A stretch of DNA of 7,191 nt. Source: Lachnoclostridium sp. UBA7122. GTDB lineage: Bacteria; Bacillota; Clostridia; Lachnospirales; Lachnospiraceae. The position numbers and the translations under genes are program-made. The DNA lies in the NCBI GenBank assembly GCA_002493085.1, contig DKXQ01000148.1:1-7191 (forward strand), given 5' to 3'. This document shows positions 1 through 5,316 of the stretch, piece after piece (the stretch's first letter is position 1; each line of letters begins with the position of its first letter). A model generated the notes under the pieces. It made no database searches, had not been told where the DNA came from, and was given only the letters and a program-made list of their open reading frames with translations.

Positions 1-75
1 ATATGACATCATATTTAAAAAATAACATAATATATTTAAGCTTTCATATACCCAGGTAAAGTTACACTATCCAAT

Positions 76-98
76 AAATTGCGTTCCTCTTGCAATTT
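76..98. repeat. 7-bp perfect inverted repeat over the -35 box
   Basis: AAATTGC at 76-82 and GCAATTT at 92-98 are perfect inverted complements separated by 9 bases. The right arm overlaps the TTGCAA -35 box of the plus-strand promoter candidate, a place where a repressor operator would be expected. The arms are AT-rich and no T-run follows, so it is a poor intrinsic terminator. A function as an operator is inference only. Confidence 0.4.
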
Positions 99-118
99 TC
101 GTAAATCTCTGTTATACT
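90..118 (+). promoter_or_regulatory. Sigma-A type promoter candidate, extended -10
   Basis: The -35 box TTGCAA (90-95) matches TTGACA at 4 of 6 positions. A 17-base spacer follows, then the -10 box TATACT (113-118), which matches TATAAT at 5 of 6. A TG dinucleotide at 110-111, one base before the -10 box, gives an extended -10 element. The predicted start is near 124-126. No plus-strand gene follows: the downstream DNA is the 3' end of rsmE on the opposite strand, so any transcript would be antisense to rsmE or a short non-coding RNA. AT-rich DNA produces such matches by chance, but the combination of both boxes, ideal spacing and the TG element is good. Confidence 0.45.
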
Positions 119-142
119 AAGTACAATGATTAGTACATTGAT
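118..142. repeat. Tandem near-identical 12-13-bp repeats
   Basis: TAAGTACAATGAT (118-130) is followed directly by TAGTACATTGAT (131-142). They differ by one inserted A and one A/T change. The pair also contains the inverted half-sites CAATG and CATTG seven bases apart. The first copy begins at the last base of the -10 box and spans the predicted start of the plus-strand promoter candidate, which suits a regulator-binding site. No known operator consensus is recognised. Confidence 0.35.
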
Positions 143-169
143 AACTGGATATAAAGTGGTGGGAGCATG

Positions 170-907
170 TCACTCCTGCATTGCAAACATCAATATAGAT
201 ATAAATGCTATTCCTGCTGTTTCAGTACGCAGAATCCTTTTTCCTAAAGTGACAGGATAAATTTTTCTGCTTACAGCCTGCGCAATTTCTTCTTTTTCAA
301 ATCCGCCCTCTGGTCCAATAAATATGCCTGCACTTTTCTTACTGCACGCTTCAGCAACAATTTTTCTTGAGCTGCCAATTCCGTCCTGTAACTCATATGG
401 TATCATATTGTACTCTAAGCTAGAAGCAATGTCAAATGCTTTTTCCAGCGTAACAGGAATGTGTACTTCTGGAATAATGCCTCTGCCTGACTGCTTTGCC
501 GCTGCTTCTGCGATAGCCTGCCAGCGCTTCTGTTTTTTTACAGCTTTGCCTTTATCCAGTTTTACAACACACCTTTTTGTTAAAACAGGTACTATCTCTG
601 ACACTCCAAGTTCAACTGTCTTTTGTACAATTAACTCCATCTTGTCACCTTTTGGTACTCCCTGGAACAGTACAAGCTTTGTACCAAGTTCCGTATCTGT
701 ATCCTGTATTTTTTCAACAATAACGTTTACACAGTAGCTGTCTATATCTGTAATCCTTGAAATATAATCAGTACCTTCGCCATCACATATAATAATCCAG
801 TCCCCTTTTTCAAGACGCAACACATTTTTAATATGGTTTACATCTGGACCTGTTATAGCTATCTGGCTGCCAGTAATGCTTTTTTTGCTTATATAAAAAC
901 GGTACAT
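170..907 (-). CDS. rsmE: 16S rRNA (uracil-1498-N3)-methyltransferase RsmE
   Basis: This gene encodes the cytoplasmic SPOUT-family enzyme that uses S-adenosylmethionine to methylate N3 of U1498 in helix 44 of 16S rRNA, near the decoding site. The 245-residue length is normal for the family. Residues 1 to about 70 are the PUA-like RNA-binding domain, starting with the typical MYRFYI and containing HIKNVLRLEKGD. Residues from about 74 on are the SPOUT knot domain. It shows QKTVELGVSEIVP, EAAAKQSGR at 134-142, the cofactor-loop motif GPEGGF at 198-203, and LGKRILRTETA at 221-231, the strongest family signature. The ATG at 907 follows a GAAAGGA ribosome binding site 10 bases upstream, slightly long but acceptable. 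The frame is intact. Its neighbour is an unrelated flagellar-like gene ended by a terminator, so rsmE is probably transcribed separately. The usual Firmicutes partner prmA is not next to it here. Confidence 0.97.
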   Translation of the reverse strand: MYRFYISKKSITGSQIAITGPDVNHIKNVLRLEKGDWIIICDGEGTDYISRITDIDSYCVNVIVEKIQDTDTELGTKLVLFQGVPKGDKMELIVQKTVELGVSEIVPVLTKRCVVKLDKGKAVKKQKRWQAIAEAAAKQSGRGIIPEVHIPVTLEKAFDIASSLEYNMIPYELQDGIGSSRKIVAEACSKKSAGIFIGPEGGFEKEEIAQAVSRKIYPVTLGKRILRTETAGIAFISILMFAMQE

Positions 908-934
908 ATAATATAATTCCTTTCTTTTCTGGGA

Positions 935-963
935 TAAATAAAAAGTAAAAAGCTGCCTGTCAG
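935..963 (-). promoter_or_regulatory. Weak promoter candidate for rsmE
   Basis: On the minus strand CTGACA (963-958, 5 of 6 to TTGACA) is followed after 17 bases by TATTTA (940-935, 3 of 6 to TATAAT). The start would fall near 928, leaving a leader of about 20 bases that includes the ribosome binding site. The -35 box lies inside the terminator stem of the preceding gene. The -10 box is poor. The main argument is that rsmE needs a promoter between the terminator and its start codon, unless it is expressed by readthrough. Confidence 0.25.
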
Positions 964-990
964 CATAGTTTACAGCTGGCAGACAGCTTT
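941..990 (-). terminator. Rho-independent terminator after the FliD-like gene
   Basis: Read on the minus strand, the 5' arm AAAGCTGTCTGCCAGC (990-975) pairs with the 3' arm GCTGACAGGCAGCTTT (964-949) over 16 positions, with one G-T wobble and one C/A mismatch. The loop is 10 bases. The T-rich tail TTTTTACTTTTT follows and overlaps the last stem pairs. The hairpin starts 21 bases after the stop codon of the FliD-like gene, as expected for its transcript end. On the plus strand no T-run follows, so it should act in one direction only. Confidence 0.9.
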
Positions 991-1011
991 AGCAAGCATT
1001 TTAAATTATAA

Positions 1012-1794
1012 TTATAAATACTGGTTCATTTTAGTACTGTTGGTAGTTCCAAGATATGAATATGCACCATTATATGTATAAGCTGATGCATGGTTATTCG
1101 TATAAGCTGTGCTGTTTGCTATGCGGTAACTTGCAGATGCCTTTGATGAAACCGTAGAACCATATGAGCCACTGCCTGCAAACAATGTGTTTACTGTAGT
1201 CATATTGGATTTTTTAAGTTTATCTTCATCCAGTGACAGCTTATTGTCTTTTCCAATGCTAATTCCTATATCAGAAAGCAGGCCAGCATTTTTCTTTGTG
1301 TTCTTAACTATGTCAAGTGTCTTTCCTAACATCTTAGTTGAATTTAAGTCACCTGTAGAATCAATAAATGAATTATATGCCTCAACATACTTCTTAACAG
1401 CACTGTTTATCTTATCTGTATCATACACTGCCTTGCCTTTCTCATCCAGTGTATTCTTATACAATGACTTGCTGTTCAGCCCATCCAGTGCATCCAGTAA
1501 GGAAGAAGCATCAGACTTAGCCATCTGGAGGCTGCCTGTAGAATCTGTAGCAGATGTCTTCTCATCTGTATCTGTGCCAGAAACAGAATTCTTAATATCT
1601 TCTTTCTGCTTTGAATAATAAGCATTTAAAAGTTTTTTATATGAACCGCTCTTTATAAGTGACATATCACCTATAGCAGAACTGCCCCCTGCAAAAATGC
1701 CCATTCCTCCACTGTTATTATTCTGGCCAGATGTATTGAAAAACGCGTTAAAAAAATCACTGTTATTTGAACTATAAATTGAATTAACTGACAT
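1012..1794 (-). CDS. FliD C-terminal-like protein with octapeptide-repeat tail
   Basis: This 260-residue protein has no signal peptide, membrane segment or cysteine. Residues 1-45 are low-complexity, rich in Asn, Ser and Gly. Residues 46-62 hold an SLIKSGSYKKLLNAYY segment. Residues 63-90 are a polar linker. Residues 125-220 resemble the C-terminal part of the flagellar hook-associated protein 2 (FliD, filament cap): an AVKKYVEAYNSFIDST helix, then LLSDIGISIGKDNKLSLDED (173-192), LKK and VNTLFAGSGSYG (201-212). Full FliD proteins are usually 450 residues or more; here the N-terminal FliD domain and the terminal coiled coil are absent. Residues 223-254 form a degenerate 8-residue repeat with Tyr at 223, 231, 239 and 247. 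The ATG at 1794 follows an AAAGGAGT ribosome binding site with a 6-base gap. A sigma-28-like promoter lies upstream and a terminator downstream. A cell-surface or flagellum-associated role is inferred. The CDS itself is near certain; the FliD relationship is by eye. Confidence 0.65.
   Translation of the reverse strand: MSVNSIYSSNNSDFFNAFFNTSGQNNNSGGMGIFAGGSSAIGDMSLIKSGSYKKLLNAYYSKQKEDIKNSVSGTDTDEKTSATDSTGSLQMAKSDASSLLDALDGLNSKSLYKNTLDEKGKAVYDTDKINSAVKKYVEAYNSFIDSTGDLNSTKMLGKTLDIVKNTKKNAGLLSDIGISIGKDNKLSLDEDKLKKSNMTTVNTLFAGSGSYGSTVSSKASASYRIANSTAYTNNHASAYTYNGAYSYLGTTNSTKMNQYL
1033..1128 (-). repeat. Degenerate 24-bp (8-codon) tandem repeat, four units
   Basis: Codons 223-254 of the FliD-like gene form four 8-residue units, each starting with Tyr (positions 223, 231, 239, 247) and rich in Asn, Ser, Thr and Ala. 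One unit reads YTNNHASA. At DNA level the 10-base string GTATAAGCTG (plus strand) occurs at 1076-1085 and 1100-1109, exactly 24 bases apart, as expected from tandem duplication. The other units have drifted further. Confidence 0.6.
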
Positions 1795-1919
1795 ACAATC
1801 ACTCCTTTACATTTATAAAATTAGTACCATAAAATCCATATACCTATATAATATATCGAAGAATATTTTAAATAATTTACCACTATTTTGAATTTTTTTC
1901 ATATCTGGTAGCAATCCAT
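1795..1919 (-). other. Intergenic region between ABC operon and FliD-like gene
   Basis: This 125-base AT-rich gap separates the stop of permease B from the start of the FliD-like gene. It contains the sigma-28-like promoter and, at 1801-1808, the AAAGGAGT ribosome binding site. No GC-rich hairpin with a T-run follows permease B, so readthrough from the ABC operon into the FliD-like gene cannot be excluded. Confidence 0.6.
1853..1879 (-). promoter_or_regulatory. Sigma-28/sigma-D (flagellar) promoter candidate
   Basis: On the minus strand TAAA (1879-1876) is followed after exactly 15 bases by TTCGATAT (1860-1853). The known flagellar consensus is TAAA-N15-GCCGATAA, with GCCGATAT usual in Bacillus, so the -10 element matches at 6 of 8 positions, including the core CGATA. 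The start would be near 1846, about 50 bases before the ATG of the FliD-like gene. The surrounding DNA is AT-rich and TAAA is common, so a chance match is possible. The fit between promoter class and gene product raises confidence. Confidence 0.5.
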
Positions 1920-4586
1920 CTATTCTATTTTCCTAAGTTCATCTACTATACTGTCCTGTTTTGCATATCTAAAAACTATATATGGAACTGCAGCACCTAT
2001 TATTAAAAATATTGGTGTTACTATTATAAATGGAACTAATGTAAAGTGATAAGTAAAAAACCAGAATATACTTCCTATTACATTGTCAATAAATAAGCTT
2101 ATTATAATACAGATTATAAGTGAGCCTGCCATCGCCAGGGCAGAATACCATACACCCTCTGTTATAAGCATGCGTTTTAATTGTTTTACGGTCATTCCTA
2201 TTGAGCGCAACATTGCAAATTCATGTTTTCTTGCTATTATTGATGTTACTATTGCATAGATAAAATTAAGTACCCCTATACTGCCTACTATTACACAAAG
2301 CCCACCACCTATTATTACAAATGTCTGTATATACTCATTAAATTCCTCCATATATTTTGCCCTTGAATCATAATCCAGTGATGGGTCTGTTTTTTCTGTA
2401 TAATTTTTAATATAGCTTCCTATTTCTTCATTAGCTTCATCAGTTGTATCAAACATATATAGCATAGTTTTATCTGTCTTAGTATCTTTTAAAAACGTAT
2501 TTGCATCCATAACAAACTGGCTGTTACCAAAGTGCCTGTATCCCATTGCATATGGAACTGTAACTTCTGCAGCTACTGTATATGTTTCTTTCCACATATC
2601 CTTAACTCTGTAATCAACATCATCATATAAAACATTGCCGTTAGATAAATCTTCTTCTGATACAATTTCTTTTGTCTTTGTATTAAAATATTCCCATTGT
2701 TTGTATGTTATCTCTATTTTATCCCCTGTCTTGACAAAATTAGTACCATCTTGTACATTGCTATAGTCATCAGTCATATAAACAGCTAAAATATATTTTC
2801 CATCCCTGTCTTTTAGTTTTGATATATCGCCATTAACTACAGTAAGTTTACTTAAAGGGTATTCCTCCATTCCATATAAATCGACAAATTCATCAACCAT
2901 ATCTCCATTCCTGAGGCTTTTAATATTTTGCTCCAGCTCTTCTTCTGTAAGATAATTATAATTATTTCTGTACCATTCTTCTGTAACAGGTACTGTTGCA
3001 GTTTCTGTAAAGCCATAGACACGTCCGCTATTAGTAATGCCATTATGTGAATTTATCCCTGAAACCAGTTCTTCAGAAACTGAAGGACCTGTGTTACCAA
3101 CTCCCCATGAATATTGGAAATATGACGCATCAGCCACTTCATAATCAGATATAACTAAATTTTCCAGAAACTTATCTGCGTCAAAACCTTTTACTAATGC
3201 TGATACCACGTATAAAATTACAACACTTAATGAAAATGACATAACCACCAGCACAGTCTTTTTCATATTTCTTCCAAGGTTTGCAAATGCCATATGGTAT
3301 ACTGACTGGTTATCTTTCACCTTGCTTTTCTTTTTCTTTATATTTGTAACGTCTGTATATTTAACAGCTTCAACAGGCGACACTTTTCCTGCTATTTTGC
3401 CTGGCTTCATCAGTGATATAAAAACAGTTATCATAGAAAAAACAGCTGCACCCACAAATATTAATGGATTAAATGTCATATATGCCTTTCCATCACCATT
3501 CATAGTTTTCATTATAAATGATGTTAAAATATTACCACATAAGTATCCTGTTATAAGCCCAAGAGGTATTCCTATAAAAGAAAGTTTTAATGCCTGAATA
3601 TATATTATCTTTTTTAACTGGCGCTTAGTAGCTCCTATAGTTTTTAACAGTCCATAAAAACGTATATCACTGGCAACGGAAATCTGGAATATATTATATA
3701 TAATAAGATATCCTGTAATTATAAATATAAGCATCATGACAGCAGCTTGTATAATAGTAGTAGTATCTGCCTTTGCATTAATCTGTGCTTCAGTATACGC
3801 CCAGTTGATACCTATATTTATATAATTATTTTTATTGACATCTTCAGTCTGGTATCCATGGTTTTCAAGAACCTGGTACATATTTTTCTCAATATTTTTT
3901 GAATTCTTAAAAAATACATTATAGTCCCATGTGCCAGTTATGTCACTATTATTTACAGGTTTATATCCAGCCAGTTTTTCTTTTACATATGATAAAGGCA
4001 CAATAATATGGCAGCAGTCAATAGCTTCATCATGTTCCCACCAGCCCGTAACTTTAAAAGTATCAGTAACATGTATACGGCTTTTGCCATATCCTATATC
4101 ATATGTTACTGTAATTTCAGCTCCGTCTTTCGGCTCTACGCCAAGCATCTTAAGTACCTTGCTGTCACATATAGCTTCCATAGTACCTTCTTTTGGCAGC
4201 CTTCCATGTGCAGGCGTGCAGAAATAATCATCAACGCATGCTTTATCCATATAACTTAACTCTGTATGCTGCTTATTAAATGGAGACTCTGATAACAAAG
4301 AAAGAAACAGCCTCTTAGAATCCGCTTTAACCAGTTTATCCTTAGACAGTTCATCTAAAACATCTTCTGTAATATTTTTAAATGTTCCATGGCTTTTCCC
4401 ACCAACCTGTCTGAAACTTTGTTCCTCAAAGGAGTGCTGCATAGTTATAAGTATCGTAAACAGCGAAGTAAACAGTATAGTAGTCAGCATAATTGCTGCT
4501 ATTGCTATCTTGTTTCTTGTCTTGTTTGATTTCATATTTTTAATTGACAGTTCATTTATAATTTTACTATTTTTTACATTAACCAC
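1920..4586 (-). CDS. ABC transporter permease, double FtsX type (permease B)
   Basis: This 888-residue membrane protein is probably the transmembrane part of an ABC exporter driven by the adjacent ATPase. By eye the order is: TM1 at 27-49, extracellular domain 1 at 50-275, TM2 276-300, TM3 330-355, TM4 372-393, a basic cytoplasmic linker at 394-440 with a KKKKSK run, TM5 441-468, extracellular domain 2 at 469-752, and TM6-8 at about 754-784, 810-836 and 848-873. The two FtsX modules show matching cytoplasmic coupling segments, FYGLLKTIGATKRQLKKI (310-327) and FAMLRSIGMTVKQLKRM (790-806). This gives eight TM segments in two four-TM halves. The start is GTG at 4586, with GAGGG 6 bases upstream. 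The gene begins 23 bases after the ATPase stop, so it is co-transcribed. Export of a peptide, lipid or envelope-active compound is typical of such systems; the substrate is unknown. Confidence 0.93.
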   Translation of the reverse strand: MVNVKNSKIINELSIKNMKSNKTRNKIAIAAIMLTTILFTSLFTILITMQHSFEEQSFRQVGGKSHGTFKNITEDVLDELSKDKLVKADSKRLFLSLLSESPFNKQHTELSYMDKACVDDYFCTPAHGRLPKEGTMEAICDSKVLKMLGVEPKDGAEITVTYDIGYGKSRIHVTDTFKVTGWWEHDEAIDCCHIIVPLSYVKEKLAGYKPVNNSDITGTWDYNVFFKNSKNIEKNMYQVLENHGYQTEDVNKNNYINIGINWAYTEAQINAKADTTTIIQAAVMMLIFIITGYLIIYNIFQISVASDIRFYGLLKTIGATKRQLKKIIYIQALKLSFIGIPLGLITGYLCGNILTSFIMKTMNGDGKAYMTFNPLIFVGAAVFSMITVFISLMKPGKIAGKVSPVEAVKYTDVTNIKKKKSKVKDNQSVYHMAFANLGRNMKKTVLVVMSFSLSVVILYVVSALVKGFDADKFLENLVISDYEVADASYFQYSWGVGNTGPSVSEELVSGINSHNGITNSGRVYGFTETATVPVTEEWYRNNYNYLTEEELEQNIKSLRNGDMVDEFVDLYGMEEYPLSKLTVVNGDISKLKDRDGKYILAVYMTDDYSNVQDGTNFVKTGDKIEITYKQWEYFNTKTKEIVSEEDLSNGNVLYDDVDYRVKDMWKETYTVAAEVTVPYAMGYRHFGNSQFVMDANTFLKDTKTDKTMLYMFDTTDEANEEIGSYIKNYTEKTDPSLDYDSRAKYMEEFNEYIQTFVIIGGGLCVIVGSIGVLNFIYAIVTSIIARKHEFAMLRSIGMTVKQLKRMLITEGVWYSALAMAGSLIICIIISLFIDNVIGSIFWFFTYHFTLVPFIIVTPIFLIIGAAVPYIVFRYAKQDSIVDELRKIE

Positions 4587-4597
4587 ATAAATCCCTC
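4587..4597 (-). promoter_or_regulatory. Ribosome binding site deciding the GTG start of permease B
   Basis: GAGGG (4597-4593) lies 6 bases before the GTG at 4586. An out-of-frame ATG at 4588-4586 shares two bases with this GTG and opens a four-codon frame (ATGTGGTTAATGTAA), but it would sit only 4 bases from the Shine-Dalgarno. No in-frame ATG occurs before codon 18, so GTG is the best start. Confidence 0.7.
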
Positions 4598-4609
4598 ATT
4601 TCCACATAC

Positions 4610-5272
4610 TTATATTATACTGCCATCTTCAATGCGCACAATCCGGTCTGCAAGCTGTGCAATTTCCTCATTATGCGTAATCATAACCATAGTCTGCTTA
4701 TACTTTTCACAGCTGGTCTTAAGCAGGCTTAATACATCCTGGCTTGTACTGCTGTCAAGATTTCCTGTTGGTTCATCCGCAAGAATAATTGCAGGTTTCG
4801 TTGCAAGCGCCCTTGCAATAGCCACCCTTTGCTGCTGCCCTCCTGATAAAGTATTAGGAAGCCGTTCAATCTTTTCACTAAGCCCCAACGTTTTAATGAC
4901 ACCATCTACATACTCCTTATCAGGTACTTCACCATCAAGTTTAATAGGAAGTACAATGTTTTCATAAACATTAATTACTGGTATAAGGTTATAGCTCTGA
5001 AATACAAAACCAATCTTTCTCCGTCTGAATATAGCAAGTTCATCTTCTTTTAACGAAAAAATGTCCTTGCCATTTACAAACACACTTCCTGAAGTTGGCC
5101 TGTCAAGCCCTCCAAGCATATGTAAAAGCGTAGACTTGCCACTTCCGCTTGTACCAACAACTGCAACAAATTCACCCTGTGCTACAGAAAAGTTTACTCC
5201 GTCAAGTGCATGTACTTCCATCTCACCACTGCCATAATATTTCTTCAAATCATCCGTTTTTAAAATATCCAT
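4610..5272 (-). CDS. ABC transporter ATP-binding protein, MacB/LolD type
   Basis: This 220-residue cytoplasmic ATPase should dimerise and power the FtsX-type permeases encoded on each side of it. All nucleotide-binding motifs are present: Walker A GTSGSGKST (40-48), Q-loop FQSYNLIP with Gln92, signature LSGGQQQR (142-149), Walker B AIILADE (161-167) with catalytic Glu167, D-loop NLD (171-173) and switch His200. The LSGGQQQRVAIARAL stretch, the ADEPTGNLDS stretch and the length are typical of the MacB/LolD/YknY/SalX group. The start is the ATG at 5272, because AAAGGAG lies 7 bases upstream and the family N-terminus (MDILKTDDLKKYYG) begins there. A GTG at 5314 would add 14 residues but lacks support. 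The gene begins 44 bases after the stop of permease A and ends 23 bases before permease B, indicating one operon. Confidence 0.96.
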   Translation of the reverse strand: MDILKTDDLKKYYGSGEMEVHALDGVNFSVAQGEFVAVVGTSGSGKSTLLHMLGGLDRPTSGSVFVNGKDIFSLKEDELAIFRRRKIGFVFQSYNLIPVINVYENIVLPIKLDGEVPDKEYVDGVIKTLGLSEKIERLPNTLSGGQQQRVAIARALATKPAIILADEPTGNLDSSTSQDVLSLLKTSCEKYKQTMVMITHNEEIAQLADRIVRIEDGSII

Positions 5273-5286
5273 ATATAAACTCCTTT
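5273..5286 (-). promoter_or_regulatory. Ribosome binding site deciding the ATPase start
   Basis: AAAGGAG (5286-5280) is 7 bases before the ATG at 5272. This near-perfect Shine-Dalgarno fixes the start and argues against the upstream in-frame GTG at 5314. Confidence 0.85.
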
Positions 5287-5316
5287 CTCTATAAACTTCT
5301 ATCAGTATAGACACTA

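Larger units (their letters stand above)
1..169. other. Non-coding left end downstream of rsmE
   Basis: I find no convincing gene here on either strand. The region is very AT-rich and lies just past the rsmE stop codon. It contains a plus-strand sigma-A promoter candidate, an inverted repeat over its -35 box and a pair of near-identical direct repeats at its predicted start, each listed separately. No GC-rich hairpin followed by a T-run is present, so no rho-independent terminator for rsmE is visible. On the minus strand the loop of the inverted repeat contains AGAGGAA, which could serve a 12-codon TTG-initiated frame (MDSVTLPGYMKA), but that is too short to call as a gene. Confidence 0.6.

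Noticed and set aside
167..250. 26-codon plus-strand frame after the promoter candidate
   Set aside because: GGGAG lies only one base before its ATG, too close for initiation, and the frame overlaps rsmE antisense.
324..737. Plus-strand open frame of 137 codons inside rsmE
   Set aside because: It lies antisense to a certain rsmE gene, has no domain-like composition and no clear ribosome binding site.
1187..1618. Plus-strand open frame of 143 codons opposite the FliD-like gene
   Set aside because: Its Ser/Phe/Val-rich translation is what antisense reading of a Lys/Asp/Ser-rich gene gives; no start signal was seen.
1817..1830. 14-base string identical to 2736-2749 (AAAATTAGTACCAT)
   Set aside because: It occurs only twice, once between genes and once inside permease B, without extended similarity; in AT-rich DNA this is within chance.
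1860..1919. Terminator searched for after permease B
   Set aside because: No GC-rich stem followed by a T-run was found on the minus strand, so none is annotated.
5273..5314. GTG at 5314 as the ATPase start, adding 14 residues
   Set aside because: The ATG at 5272 has a near-perfect Shine-Dalgarno 7 bases upstream and matches the family N-terminus; the extension would also run through that site.
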